Assembly (NCBI RefSeq): GCF_002102185.1
Contig: NZ_LQOW01000031.1
Coordinates: 62,001-126,000 of the forward strand
Length of the DNA stretch: 64,000 bases
Direction of reading: 5' to 3'
From: Mycobacterium fragae
Lineage (GTDB): Bacteria > Actinomycetota > Actinomycetes > Mycobacteriales > Mycobacteriaceae
Below, in pieces: positions 1-8,721 of the stretch. Position numbers and translations under genes: made by a program. Under the pieces are notes generated by a model that saw only the letters and a program-made list of their open reading frames with translations, searched no databases and had not been told where the DNA came from. The stretch's first letter is position 1. Every line of letters begins with the position of its first letter.

Positions 1-2
1 GC

Positions 3-209
3 CCGATGCCCGGGACCATCGTCGCAGTAGGGGTCGACGATGCTGCCGAAGTGGAGGCCGGGACCGTCGTAGTCACGGTCGAGGCGATGAAGATGGAGCA
101 CACGTTGGCGGCACCCGTCGACGGTGTGGTCGAACTACTAGTCGCAGTAGGTGACCAAGTGACGGTGGGCCAGTCACTGGCCCGCATTACCGCGAACACG
201 AAAGGCTAA
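3..209 (+). CDS. accA1: Acyl-CoA carboxylase alpha subunit, C-terminal biotin carrier domain (5' truncated by window)
   Basis: Only the last 68 codons lie in the window. They form a biotinyl domain: a Pro-Met-Pro-Gly-Thr start of the lipoyl-like fold and the biotin attachment motif EAMKMEH, whose central lysine is biotinylated, then a second half ending at TAA. The domain carries carboxybiotin between the carboxylase and carboxyltransferase sites. FadE19 follows 10 bases later and a MaoC/CitE pair after it. That context matches the AccA1/AccD1 3-methylcrotonyl-CoA carboxylase of leucine breakdown in M. tuberculosis, so the symbol rests on context plus the domain. Another biotin-dependent alpha chain cannot be excluded from this fragment alone. 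Confidence 0.85.
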   Translation, partial: PMPGTIVAVGVDDAAEVEAGTVVVTVEAMKMEHTLAAPVDGVVELLVAVGDQVTVGQSLARITANTKG

Positions 210-219
210 GGGCGAGTTC

Positions 220-1380
220 ATGCCTGACTTCCTAGCGACCGGGGCACTTCCCGACGAATATCAACAATTGGCCAAAACGGTCCGCGATTTCGCACAGAGC
301 GTGGTCGCACCGGTCGCGGCTCGCCACGACGCCGAGCACTCGTTCCCCTACGAGGTGGTCGCCGGGATGGCCGACATGGGCCTGTTCGGCCTTCCCTTCC
401 CCGAGGAATACGGCGGCATGGGCGGCGACTACTTCGCGTTGTGTCTGGCGCTGGAGGAGCTCGGCAAGGTCGACCAAAGTGTGGCGATCACCCTGGAGGC
501 CGGTGTCTCGCTGGGCGCCATGCCCGTCTACCGGTTCGGCACCCAGGCGCAGAAGCGGGAGTGGTTGCCGCAGTTGGCCAGTGGCCGTGCGCTGGGTGCG
601 TTCGGGCTGACCGAACCGGGCGGCGGCAGCGATGCGGGCGCGACCAGAACCACCGCTGAACTCGACGACGGGCATTGGGTGATCAACGGGTCCAAGCAGT
701 TCATCACCAACTCCGGGACCGATATCACCAAGCTGGTCACCGTTACGGCGGTGACCGGCGACTGGGACGGCAACAAGGAGATCTCCTCAATTATGATTCC
801 CGTGCCCGCGCCGGGGCTCACCGTCGAGCCGGCCTACGACAAGGTCGGCTGGTGCGCCTCGGACACCCACCCGCTGAGCTTCGACGACGTGCGCGTGCCC
901 CAGGAGAACCTGCTCGGCGAACGCGGCAGCGGATATGCCAACTTCCTGCGCATTCTCGACGAGGGCCGCATCGCGATCGCCGCGTTGTCCACCGGCGCCG
1001 CGCAGGGTTGTGTGGACGAGTGCGTCAAGTACTCGCAAGAGCGTGAAGCTTTCGGAAAGCCGATCAGTCGCCATCAGGCCATCGCTTTCACGATCGCGCG
1101 GATGGAGGCGCGCGCCCATGCCGCCCGCACCGCGTACTACGATGCCGCCGCGCTGATGCTGGCCGGTAAGCCGTTCAAGAAACAGGCGGCGATCGCCAAG
1201 CTCGTCGCCAGTGAGGCGGCGATGGACAATGCCCGTGATGCCACCCAGATCCACGGCGGCTACGGGTTCATGAACGAGTTCACCGTCGCCCGGCACTACC
1301 GGGACAGCAAAATTTTGGAGATCGGCGAAGGTACCAGCGAGGTCCAGTTGATGGTGATCGCCCGCGAGGTTGGCCTGTGA
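220..1380 (+). CDS. fadE19: Acyl-CoA dehydrogenase FadE19 (isovaleryl-CoA dehydrogenase-like)
   Basis: 386 residues, full length for a short-chain acyl-CoA dehydrogenase. It oxidises an acyl-CoA to the 2,3-enoyl-CoA using FAD and passes electrons to ETF. Visible signatures are FGLTEPGGGSDAG (FAD/substrate-binding region, about residue 130) and the C-terminal ILEIGEGTSEVQ, where Glu370 sits at the position of the catalytic base of medium/short-chain members. The ATG start lies 10 bases after accA1 and the TGA overlaps the next gene's GTG by four bases. Position between the methylcrotonyl-CoA carboxylase subunit and the MaoC/CitE genes points to isovaleryl-CoA as substrate. That substrate is an inference from context; the family is certain. 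Confidence 0.93.
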   Translation: MPDFLATGALPDEYQQLAKTVRDFAQSVVAPVAARHDAEHSFPYEVVAGMADMGLFGLPFPEEYGGMGGDYFALCLALEELGKVDQSVAITLEAGVSLGAMPVYRFGTQAQKREWLPQLASGRALGAFGLTEPGGGSDAGATRTTAELDDGHWVINGSKQFITNSGTDITKLVTVTAVTGDWDGNKEISSIMIPVPAPGLTVEPAYDKVGWCASDTHPLSFDDVRVPQENLLGERGSGYANFLRILDEGRIAIAALSTGAAQGCVDECVKYSQEREAFGKPISRHQAIAFTIARMEARAHAARTAYYDAAALMLAGKPFKKQAAIAKLVASEAAMDNARDATQIHGGYGFMNEFTVARHYRDSKILEIGEGTSEVQLMVIAREVGL

Positions 1381-1871
1381 CGTCGAGTGAGCGGGAGATC
1401 GTTCAACGCGGTCTGTGGTTTGAGGAATTCGAAATCGGCGTGCGCTACCTGCACCGCCCTGGCCGGACCATCACCGAAGCCGACAACGTGTTGTTCACGA
1501 CGTTGACCATGAATACCCAAGCGCTGCACCTGGACGCGGCGTTCTCCGACGCGCTGCCTCCGTTCAATCAACGGTTGGTGAATTCGATGTTCACCCTGTC
1601 GACCCTGGTCGGGTTGTCGGTCGCGCAGCTGACCCAGGGCACCATTGTCGCCAATCTCGGGTTCTCCGAAATCGCATTTCCCAAGCCACTGTTTCACGGC
1701 GACACGCTCTACGCCGAGACTGTGATCACCGAGAAAAGAGAATCCAAAAGCCGGCCCGGTGAGGGCATCGTGACGTTCGCCCATACCGGTCGCAATCAAC
1801 ACGGTGATGTGGTGGCCACCGCGAGCCGCAAGACACTGGTACGCATGCGGCCTGCCGAGGCTGCCGACTGA
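1377..1871 (+). CDS. MaoC-like (R)-hydratase, Rv2499c type
   Basis: 164 residues with the hot-dog fold layout of MaoC dehydratases: an N-terminal FEEFEIGVRY segment, then the hydratase-type stretch RTITEADNVLFTTLTMN, and a C-terminal beta sheet ending in RKTLVRM. The GTG start overlaps the fadE19 stop (GTGA), so translation is probably coupled. M. tuberculosis Rv2499c lies beside Rv2498c, a beta-hydroxyacyl-CoA lyase reported to serve leucine catabolism and itaconate dissimilation. A hydratase making the lyase's hydroxyacyl-CoA substrate (for example from itaconyl- or methylglutaconyl-CoA) fits this position. The exact substrate is inferred. Confidence 0.85.
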   Translation: MTSSEREIVQRGLWFEEFEIGVRYLHRPGRTITEADNVLFTTLTMNTQALHLDAAFSDALPPFNQRLVNSMFTLSTLVGLSVAQLTQGTIVANLGFSEIAFPKPLFHGDTLYAETVITEKRESKSRPGEGIVTFAHTGRNQHGDVVATASRKTLVRMRPAEAAD

Positions 1872-2689
1872 TGGCCTTGCACAATCCGGGGCCGGCGTGG
1901 CTGTTTTGCCCGGCCGATCGGCCCGAACGCTTCCAAAAGGCCGCCGCCGCAGCCGATATCGTGATTCTCGATCTAGAGGACGGCGTCGCCGCACCCGATA
2001 GGCAGGCCGCGCGAGATGCGCTTGTCGACGTTCCGCTCGACCCTGCGCGCACCGTGGTTCGCGTCAACCCATTCGGCACCGACGACCAGGCCCGCGACCT
2101 CGAAGCATTGGCAAAAACCGGCTACGACACCGTGATGCTTCCCAAATGCGAAGCGCCTGAACACGTTAGCACGCTAGCGCCGCTGAACGTCGTCGTGCTT
2201 GTCGAGTCGCCGCTCGGCGCGCTGACCGTCACGGAAAACGTCCGCACCGACAACGCGATCGCGGTGATGTGGGGGGCGGAGGATTTGTTCGCCGTGCTCG
2301 GCGGCACGGCAAACCGCTACCCAGACGGGACCTACCGCGAGGTGGCCCGTCACGTCCGTTCGCAGTCGCTACTGGCCGCCAAGGCGCATGGGCGACTCGC
2401 GCTGGACGCGGTGTACCTCGACATCAAGGATCTCGACGGGCTGCGCGCCGAGGTCGACGACGCCGTCGCAGTCGGCTTCGACGCGAAGGTTGCTATCCAC
2501 CCCAGCCAGGTGCCCGTGATCCGGGCCGGCTACGCACCCACAGCCGACCAGGTGCAGTGGGCGCGACACGTACTGGCTGCTGCCGCCGATGAACGCGGCG
2601 TCTTCGCATTTGAAGGCATAATGGTAGATGCGCCAGTGTTGCGGCGAGCCGAGCGGATCGTGCGGCTGGCGGCTGACTCTGGCTCGTAG
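1871..2689 (+). CDS. citE: HpcH/HpaI-CitE family beta-hydroxyacyl-CoA lyase
   Basis: 272 residues, a stand-alone CitE-like TIM-barrel enzyme. Family marks are DIVILDLEDGVAAPDR near the N-terminus (metal/substrate site), RVNPFGTDD, the VVLVESPLGAL strand with its Glu, MWGAEDL, and KVAIHPSQVPVI near the C-terminus. There are no citF or citD partners, so it is not a citrate lyase subunit; the M. tuberculosis counterpart Rv2498c cleaves hydroxyacyl-CoAs such as (R)-3-hydroxy-3-methylglutaryl-CoA. The ATG shares one base with the preceding TGA (TGATG), implying coupled translation. Magnesium dependence is family knowledge. Confidence 0.92.
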   Translation: MALHNPGPAWLFCPADRPERFQKAAAAADIVILDLEDGVAAPDRQAARDALVDVPLDPARTVVRVNPFGTDDQARDLEALAKTGYDTVMLPKCEAPEHVSTLAPLNVVVLVESPLGALTVTENVRTDNAIAVMWGAEDLFAVLGGTANRYPDGTYREVARHVRSQSLLAAKAHGRLALDAVYLDIKDLDGLRAEVDDAVAVGFDAKVAIHPSQVPVIRAGYAPTADQVQWARHVLAAAADERGVFAFEGIMVDAPVLRRAERIVRLAADSGS

Positions 2690-2755
2690 CAGTCCCGGTC
2701 GTACGAGTTTGCTCTGACTCGCCGCGCACCGCGCCCGGTACGGGTAGGAGGCGGT

Positions 2756-3847
2756 ATGACTGAGCTTTCTCAGATGCCGATGACCCCCGGCCTTGCGCCG
2801 GTGCAACTCATCAGCCCGGACGGAACGCCGACCGCCGAAGACCGCTACAGCCGTGAACTCCCGGCAGAGACGCTGTGCTGGCTTTACGAGATGATGGCGC
2901 TCACCCGCGAGCTGGACGCCGAGTTCGTCAACTTGCAGCGCCAGGGCGAACTGGCGCTGTTTCCGTCATGCCGCGGTCAGGAGGCGGCACAGATCGGCGC
3001 GACGGCCTGCCTGCGCAAGACGGATTGGCTGTTTCCGCAGTACCGCGAACTAGGTGTCTTCATCGTGCGCGGCATCCCGCCCGGCCATGTCGGCGCCATG
3101 TGGCGCGGAACCTGGCATGGCGGCTTGGATTTCGTCACGAAGTGTTGCGCCCCGATCTCCATTCCGGTGGGCACGCATGCCCTGCATGCGGTCGGGGCGG
3201 CGATGGCCGCCCAGCGCCTCGGCGAAGACTCCGTGACGGTGGCATTCATCGGCGACGGCGCCACCAGCGAGGGCGACGTGCATGAGGCCCTCAACGTGGC
3301 GGCGGTATTTCGTGCGCCATGCGTGTTCTACGTGCAGAACAACCAGTGGGCGATCTCGATGCCGGTGTGCAAGCAGACTGCCGCGCCGTCCATCGCGCAC
3401 AAGGCAATCGGTTACGGGATGCCCGGAATCCGAGTGGACGGCAACGACGTGCTCGCCTGCTACGAGGTGATGGCCGAAGCGGCGGCCCGGGCCAGAGCCG
3501 GCGACGGGCCGACGCTGATCGAGGCGGTCACCTACCGGCTAGGCCCGCACACCACCTCCGACGACCCGACCCGCTATCGCAGCCAGGACGAGCTCGATCA
3601 TTGGCTGGCGCTGGACCCAATCCCGCGCTACCGCGCCTATCTCGAGGGCCAGGGACTCTGGTCGGACCGGCTGGCCGACCGGGTCGCCGCCCGGGCCACG
3701 CGACTACGGGCCGAGCTGCGCGATGCGGTGTTCGGGGCGCCCGATATCGACGTTGACGAGGTGTTCACCACGGTGTACGCCGAGATCACACCCGCGCTGG
3801 AAGCCCAGCGTCAGCAGCTGCGGGCCGAGTTGGGTACGGAGGCGTGA
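2756..3847 (+). CDS. bkdA: Branched-chain 2-oxoacid dehydrogenase E1 alpha subunit
   Basis: 363 residues, thiamine-diphosphate E1 alpha. The TPP motif GDGATSEGDVHEALN followed by YVQNNQWAIS is clear, as are the phosphorylation-loop-like YRLGPHTTSDDP segment and HALHAVGAAMA. With E1 beta it decarboxylates branched 2-oxoacids from Val, Leu and Ile and reductively acylates the E2 lipoyl domain. A strong ribosome site GGAGG stands 5 bases before the ATG, and 66 bases separate it from citE, so a new promoter could lie there, though I see no clear one. BkdABC with Lpd was shown to be the branched-chain complex in M. tuberculosis; the upstream leucine genes agree. Confidence 0.93.
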   Translation: MTELSQMPMTPGLAPVQLISPDGTPTAEDRYSRELPAETLCWLYEMMALTRELDAEFVNLQRQGELALFPSCRGQEAAQIGATACLRKTDWLFPQYRELGVFIVRGIPPGHVGAMWRGTWHGGLDFVTKCCAPISIPVGTHALHAVGAAMAAQRLGEDSVTVAFIGDGATSEGDVHEALNVAAVFRAPCVFYVQNNQWAISMPVCKQTAAPSIAHKAIGYGMPGIRVDGNDVLACYEVMAEAAARARAGDGPTLIEAVTYRLGPHTTSDDPTRYRSQDELDHWLALDPIPRYRAYLEGQGLWSDRLADRVAARATRLRAELRDAVFGAPDIDVDEVFTTVYAEITPALEAQRQQLRAELGTEA

Positions 3848-4875
3848 TGACCCAGATCGCCGAACGCCCAACCGACGCGACATTGCCGGCAAGCACGCCG
3901 CCGCTGACAATGGTGCAGGCGCTGAACCGCGCCCTGCACGATGCGATGGCCGCCGACGACCGGGTGCTGGTGTTCGGAGAGGACATCGCGGCGCAGGGCG
4001 GCGTTTTCCGGGTTACCGAGGGACTGGCGGAGGCCTTCGGCGCGGGCCGATGTTTTGACACGCCGCTGTCCGAGTCCGCACTGATCGGTATCGCGATCGG
4101 CCTGGCCCTGCGCGGCTTCGTGCCCGTGCCCGAGATCCAGTTCGACGGCTTCGTGTACCCGGCCTTCGACCAGGTGGTCAGCCACCTGGCCAAGTATCAC
4201 ACCCGCACCCGCGGTCAAATTGATATGCCGGTCACCGTGCGGATCCCCTCGTTCGGCGGTATCGGTGCCGTCGAACATCATTCGGAATCCACCGAGTCCT
4301 ACTGGGCGCACACCGCCGGCCTGAAGGTCGTGGTCCCGTCGTCTCCTTCGGATGCCTATTGGCTACTCCGGCATGCCATTACATGCCCGGATCCGGTGAT
4401 GTTCCTGGAACCCAAGCGCCGCTACTGGGGTCGCGAGGTTGTCGACACCACCCGGCCCGGGCTGCCGATCGGGCGCGCCGAGGTACGCCGGGCCGGTACC
4501 GATGTCACCGTGCTGACCTACGGCGCCCTGGTGGCCACCGCCCTGTCGGCCGCGGAAATGGCGGCCCGGCAACAGGGTTGGAGCATCGAAGTGGTCGACC
4601 TTCGGTCGTTGGTCCCATTGGATTTCGACGCGGTGGCCGCGTCTATTCGCCGCACCGGGCGGTGCGTGGTGCTGCACGAGGGGCCGCGCAGCCTCGGCTA
4701 CGGCGCGGGGCTCGCCGCCCGCATCCAGGAAGAGATGTTTTACGAACTAGAGGCACCGGTGTTGCGCGCCTGCGGGTTTGACACCCCGTACCCGCCGGCG
4801 CGGCTGGAGAAGTTGTGGTTGCCAGGACCCGATCGACTGCTGGATTGCGTTGAGCGTGTGCTGGAGCTCCCGTGA
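3844..4875 (+). CDS. bkdB: Branched-chain 2-oxoacid dehydrogenase E1 beta subunit
   Basis: 343 residues, transketolase pyrimidine-binding plus C-terminal domains. Family features are VQALNRALHDAMAADDRVLVFGEDI, the FDTPLSESALIGIAIG segment and IRRTGRCVVLHEGPRSLGYG in the C-terminal domain. It completes the E1 heterotetramer with BkdA. Two start codons overlap the bkdA stop: GTG at 3844 and ATG at 3847 (giving TGATG, as at citE). The ATG start gives a protein one residue shorter. Either way the pair is translationally coupled. Confidence 0.93.
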   Translation: MMTQIAERPTDATLPASTPPLTMVQALNRALHDAMAADDRVLVFGEDIAAQGGVFRVTEGLAEAFGAGRCFDTPLSESALIGIAIGLALRGFVPVPEIQFDGFVYPAFDQVVSHLAKYHTRTRGQIDMPVTVRIPSFGGIGAVEHHSESTESYWAHTAGLKVVVPSSPSDAYWLLRHAITCPDPVMFLEPKRRYWGREVVDTTRPGLPIGRAEVRRAGTDVTVLTYGALVATALSAAEMAARQQGWSIEVVDLRSLVPLDFDAVAASIRRTGRCVVLHEGPRSLGYGAGLAARIQEEMFYELEAPVLRACGFDTPYPPARLEKLWLPGPDRLLDCVERVLELP

Positions 4876-6080
4876 CCGACGAGCACGTCAAACCGTTCGT
4901 CGTCCCCGATCTTGGCGAGGGTCTGGAAGAGGTGACGCTGTCGTGCTGGAACGTCGCGGTCGGCGACGTCGTGGAACTCAACCAAACCTTGTGTTCGGTC
5001 GAAACCGCCAAGGCGGAAGTTGAAATCCCCAGCCCGTACGCCGGCCGTGTCGTCGAAATACACGGCGCGGAAGGCGAGGTGCTGCCGGTCGGCTCGCTGT
5101 TGGTGCGTATCGACACCGCGCCCGACACGGCTTCGGTCGACGAGCGCGTGCGCGAGGAGGGCCGGAGCCCATCTAACACCGCATCGAACGGTGAATCGTC
5201 CACGCGCAGGCCGGTACTCGTCGGATACGGGGCTGATGACACACTCGACATCAGCAGGCGACCCAAAGCTAAACCGTCTGTGCGGAAGCTGGCCGCCGAC
5301 CTGCTCGTCGATCTCAATGACGTGCCGCCCGGCGCCGACGGTCTGATCAGCCGGGAGGCCGTTTTGGCCGCCGCGGGAGTCGGCGCCGAGCGGCCCGGTG
5401 TGTCATACGATGTGGTGCCGGTGCGCGGAGTACACGCCGAGGTGGCGCAACGGATGTCCTTGTCGCGCAGCCAGATTCCCGATGCGCACGCCGGTGTGCG
5501 GGTGGATTGCAGTAACCTGCTGAGGCTGCACGATCAACTTCAGTTGACCCCGTTTGTCCTGACACTGCGGTTCGTGGTAATCGCGTTGACGCACCACAAG
5601 ATCCTCAACTCGACGTGGGTTGACACGCCGGACGGCGCGCAGGTGCATTCGCATCATGCCGTGCATCTCGGCTTTGCGGTCGCCGCCCCCCGCGGTCTGT
5701 TGGTGCCGGTGGTCACCGACGCGCAGGGCAAGACCACCCGCCAGCTCGCCGAATGCGTCGTTCGGCTGACCGAGCAGGCGCGCGCGGGCACGCTGAAACC
5801 CGCCGAGCTGCAGGGCTCGACGTTCACGGTGTCGAACTTCGGCGCCCTCGGGCTCGACGAGGGTGTGCCGGTGATCAACCCTCCGGAGGCGGCGATTTTG
5901 GGCATGGGCTCACTCAAACCGCGGGCCGCGGTTGTCGACGACGCGGTCGTCATCCGTCCGCAGATGACCTTGACCTGCGTGTTCGATCACCGCGTCGCGG
6001 ACGGCGCCACCGTCGCCGCATTCCTGAACGAGCTTCGCGGGCTCATCGAATCGCCGGAGACGGCGCTGCTGGACTTGTAG
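4872..6080 (+). CDS. bkdC: Branched-chain 2-oxoacid dehydrogenase E2 (lipoamide acyltransferase)
   Basis: 402 residues with the full E2 order: one lipoyl domain (residues about 7-80, VETAKAEVEIP with lipoyl Lys47), a linker, a peripheral subunit-binding domain (about 131-165, KPSVRKLAADLLVDLNDV), then the catalytic domain ending in TCVFDHRVADG, where His373 and Asp377 form the active-site pair. It moves the acyl group from the lipoyl arm to CoA. GTG overlaps the bkdB TGA by four bases. E3 (Lpd) is not in the window and is normally shared with other complexes. Confidence 0.93.
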   Translation: MTDEHVKPFVVPDLGEGLEEVTLSCWNVAVGDVVELNQTLCSVETAKAEVEIPSPYAGRVVEIHGAEGEVLPVGSLLVRIDTAPDTASVDERVREEGRSPSNTASNGESSTRRPVLVGYGADDTLDISRRPKAKPSVRKLAADLLVDLNDVPPGADGLISREAVLAAAGVGAERPGVSYDVVPVRGVHAEVAQRMSLSRSQIPDAHAGVRVDCSNLLRLHDQLQLTPFVLTLRFVVIALTHHKILNSTWVDTPDGAQVHSHHAVHLGFAVAAPRGLLVPVVTDAQGKTTRQLAECVVRLTEQARAGTLKPAELQGSTFTVSNFGALGLDEGVPVINPPEAAILGMGSLKPRAAVVDDAVVIRPQMTLTCVFDHRVADGATVAAFLNELRGLIESPETALLDL

Positions 6081-6089
6081 CCGTCGCGT

Positions 6090-6166
6090 CGAAACTGCGC
6101 CCACGGTGTCTGACCGCGCTGGAAACACGCCGCGTCTGCAGTCTCGACGCCACCACCGCAGTCTCG
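6090..6166 (+). repeat. Palindromic intergenic element between convergent bkdC and echA14
   Basis: The 95-base gap between two convergent genes carries CGAAACTGCG at 6090-6099 and its near-complement CGCAGTCTCG at 6157-6166 (one mismatch), plus an extra copy of GCAGTCTCG at 6138-6146. The outer arms resemble those of the element at 30375-30439, also between convergent genes. A role as bidirectional terminator or dispersed repeat is inferred. Confidence 0.5.
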
Positions 6167-6175
6167 GGCGGCGGA

Positions 6176-6934
6176 CTACCTGCGTTGGGCCGCGGCCAGG
6201 CGGGCGGCAAACTCCGGTGACTGAATCGAGGCGGCTTGCGGTCCGAGTTCGGTGTCCTTGGCGAGTTCGTGGTGGTCGGTATCGACCGATCCCGGGCTGG
6301 CGGTGGCACGCATTGTGGCCTTGGTCGCCAGTACGACATTTCGGGACGCGGCCGCGGGCCCGGACGCCAGTTCCACGGCGGCGGCGACCGGGTCGTCGGC
6401 CACGCGGAGCGCAAGCCCATGTCGCACAGCCGATTCCGCGTCGAAGCGCATACCGAACAGCAACGCTGCGCGAGCCACCTGCGGTCCGACCGCTCGTTGC
6501 AGCATCCAGGTTGCGCCACCGCCCGGATGCAGTCCCAGCTTTTGGAATCGGGCGTCGAACAATGCGTTCGGCCCGGCGATGCGCACGTCGGCCGCCAGCG
6601 CCAGGTTCAGACCGGCGCCGACCGCCGCGCCGTTGACGGCGGCGATAGTCGGCAGCGTGCACTTGCCGACGGCCATGAACCCGTCGTAGACGCGCTGCAG
6701 CCCTTGCTCGGTTGCGTTGCCCAAGGCGCTGAGGTCGGCGCCGGCGCAGAACGCCTTGCCTGCGCCGGTGACGATCACGGCGTGCACGTCGGCATCGGCT
6801 TCGGCGCGCTCCACCGCGGCACGCAGTTGCGTCGACATCTCCGCGTTTACGGCGTTGCGCCGGTCGGGGTCGTTGACCGTGATCAGCGCGACGTGATTGT
6901 CGACGCGGTAGAGGACAAGATCGGCCACGGGCAC
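6176..6934 (-). CDS. echA14: Enoyl-CoA hydratase/isomerase EchA14
   Basis: 252 residues, crotonase fold. Signatures are VALITVNDPDRRNAVNAEM, the oxyanion-hole segment GAGKAFCAGADLSAL, and ALAADVRIAGPNALFDARFQKLGLHPGGG. The position of the first crotonase catalytic Glu reads Asp/Ala (NALFDARF) and the second region reads LHPGGGATW, so the canonical Glu pair is not obvious and isomerase or thioesterase-like chemistry is possible. The GTG at 6934 directly abuts a GGAGG motif; a second GTG at 6928 is 5 bases beyond GGAGG and may be the true start. Convergent with bkdC. Confidence 0.85.
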   Translation of the reverse strand: MPVADLVLYRVDNHVALITVNDPDRRNAVNAEMSTQLRAAVERAEADADVHAVIVTGAGKAFCAGADLSALGNATEQGLQRVYDGFMAVGKCTLPTIAAVNGAAVGAGLNLALAADVRIAGPNALFDARFQKLGLHPGGGATWMLQRAVGPQVARAALLFGMRFDAESAVRHGLALRVADDPVAAAVELASGPAAASRNVVLATKATMRATASPGSVDTDHHELAKDTELGPQAASIQSPEFAARLAAAQRR

Positions 6935-6994
6935 CTCCGGAAGTCGGGTCTGGGCACCTCAAAAGCCCCAGTTGTCACATCAGCGTCGGATCGG

Positions 6995-7068
6995 CGCCCC
7001 CGGCAGGACTCGAACCTGCGACCACAAGATTAGAAGTCATGCGCTCTGTCCAGCTGAGCTACGGGGGC
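6995..7068 (-). tRNA. tRNA-Arg (anticodon UCU)
   Basis: Read on the minus strand, the acceptor arms are GCCCCCG (from 7068) and CGGGGGC (to 6996), with discriminator G at 6995. The D arm GCTCAGCTGGACAGAGC and T arm GCAGGTTCGAGTCCTGC are intact. The anticodon loop is CTTCTAA, anticodon UCU, reading AGA. The anticodon stem has one central U-U mismatch. No CCA is encoded, as is usual for mycobacteria. Confidence 0.95.
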
Positions 7069-7171
7069 CGGAAACTTCTCTGCCCAGGTCAGTGTAGCCA
7101 ACGGCGAAATACGCCGACCTGTCACGCGCAACGCCGAACGAAATGTCGTTGGCAGGAATAGTGATTCGCTA

Positions 7172-7198
7172 GTGTGTGACGCGCCACACACGTACGCT
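7172..7198 (+). promoter_or_regulatory. Putative lipQ promoter with inverted-repeat operator
   Basis: GTGTGTG (7172-7178) and CACACAC (7185-7191) form a perfect 7-base inverted repeat around a 6-base spacer. A TACGCT box follows at 7193-7198, fitting the mycobacterial -10 consensus TANNNT, with a start near 7205. The repeat would sit between -35 and -10, a typical repressor position. The regulator is unknown. Confidence 0.5.
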
Positions 7199-7263
7199 AC
7201 CGACGGCCGCAAGCCCGCGTGCAGGCGGCGACACGTGTGCTCGACGACGAGGAGTGGCGGGCG

Positions 7264-8523
7264 ATGACCGTTGCCTTTGATGTCAGAACGCGATATTCGC
7301 GGGCGCGTTCCGAGGTGTTACGACACGGAATGCAGCTGGCCGCCGGCCCGATCGGCGCTTACCAGGCCGGTGCCCTGCTGTTGCGCGGATCCCCGGCCCT
7401 GCTGGGCTGGCTCGCCGGTTGGCTATCCGCTGAATTCCCACCGCAAGTCGTCACCGGGCACGCCTTATCCGGGGTGACCCCGCTCTCTGTCGGCCGTGTT
7501 GCCACGAGTTGGGCCGCACAGCGTGCGGATCACATCCTCACTACGGCGCTCGGCGACTCTTTCGGCGCGAACTACTGCGACCTGGTGCGCCATCCGATCG
7601 GTGAAGCGCCCGGCTGCGCACGTCGCGGCGGCCTGTTGCAAGCAGCCGGACACCGCCGCCGGTACGCCGCGCAGACGTCGGATATCGCCTACGGACCGCG
7701 CGGCCGCGACAACCTGCTGGACATCTGGCGTCATCCGGACATGCCGAAAGGATGCCGGGCACCGGTGCTGGTGCAGATCCCCGGCGGAGGCTGGGCCATC
7801 AACGGGAAACGGGGGCAGGCCTATCCGCTGATGGGCAGGATGGTGGAACTCGGCTGGATCTGCGTGTCCATTGATTACAGCAAGAGCCCCCGTAAGACGT
7901 GGCCGGCACACATCATCGACGTCAAGCGGGCGCTGGCCTGGGTGCGGGAGAACATCGCCGACTACGGCGGCGACCCCGGCTTCATTGCCGTCACCGGTGG
8001 CTCGGCGGGTGCGCACCTGGCCTCGTTGGCTGCGCTCACCGCTGATAACGAGAGCCTGCAGCCCGGCTTCGAAGACGCCGACACCACGGTGCAGGCGGCC
8101 GCCCCTTATTACGGCGTCTATGACTTGACCGATGTCGAGAAAATGAACGAACTCATGCTGCCGTTTTTAGAGCACTTCGTGATGAAAACCCGCTACGCCG
8201 ACGACCCCGCTTTATTCGAATCGGCGTCTCCGATTTCGCATGTGCACTCTGATGCGCCGCCGTTTTTTGTGTTGCACGGCGAGAACGATTCGGTGATTCC
8301 GAGCGCACAGGCGCGAGCCTTTTGCGCCGCGCTCCGCGAGGCCGGAGCACCTACCGTGTGTTACGCCGAGCTTGCCAACGCCCACCATGCCTTTGACACG
8401 GTGGGCACCGTACGGTCGCGACTGGCCGCCGACGCCGTCGCCGACTTTTTCGGTGTCGTCTACGGGCAATATGTGCGTTCGAAGTCGAGGGCTTTACCCG
8501 AAATGGCTACCCCGGCCAGCTGA
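7264..8523 (+). CDS. lipQ: Carboxylesterase/lipase LipQ (alpha/beta hydrolase)
   Basis: 419 residues from this ATG, close to the size I recall for M. tuberculosis LipQ; an in-frame GTG at 7219 would add 15 residues. A GAGGAG stretch at 7245-7250 precedes the ATG. Hormone-sensitive-lipase-type signatures are the oxyanion region VQIPGGGWAINGKRG, the nucleophile elbow GGSAGAHLASL, the acid loop HGENDSVIP and the histidine in NAHHAFD. The family hydrolyses carboxylic esters. The N-terminal 130 residues are hydrophobic in part (GPIGAYQAGALLLRGSPALLGWLAGW) and may associate with membrane. It probably has its own promoter at 7193-7198. Confidence 0.88.
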   Translation: MTVAFDVRTRYSRARSEVLRHGMQLAAGPIGAYQAGALLLRGSPALLGWLAGWLSAEFPPQVVTGHALSGVTPLSVGRVATSWAAQRADHILTTALGDSFGANYCDLVRHPIGEAPGCARRGGLLQAAGHRRRYAAQTSDIAYGPRGRDNLLDIWRHPDMPKGCRAPVLVQIPGGGWAINGKRGQAYPLMGRMVELGWICVSIDYSKSPRKTWPAHIIDVKRALAWVRENIADYGGDPGFIAVTGGSAGAHLASLAALTADNESLQPGFEDADTTVQAAAPYYGVYDLTDVEKMNELMLPFLEHFVMKTRYADDPALFESASPISHVHSDAPPFFVLHGENDSVIPSAQARAFCAALREAGAPTVCYAELANAHHAFDTVGTVRSRLAADAVADFFGVVYGQYVRSKSRALPEMATPAS

Positions 8524-8721
8524 ATTTTTCAATTGGGCGGGCTGCCACCAATTTTCGCCAGCAATCTTAACGGCGTCTATCAGCTGACCCGATCTCCCAA
8601 TCGGCTACCACCACCGCGTTAACCGGACTAGCGTTGGGGTACCGCTGGACGCGGCTGAGACGGGAGGCTCGAGTGGCGAAGTCAGCACTGGCGCGCCGGA
8701 CGCCGCGAAGGAGTGGCGGCG

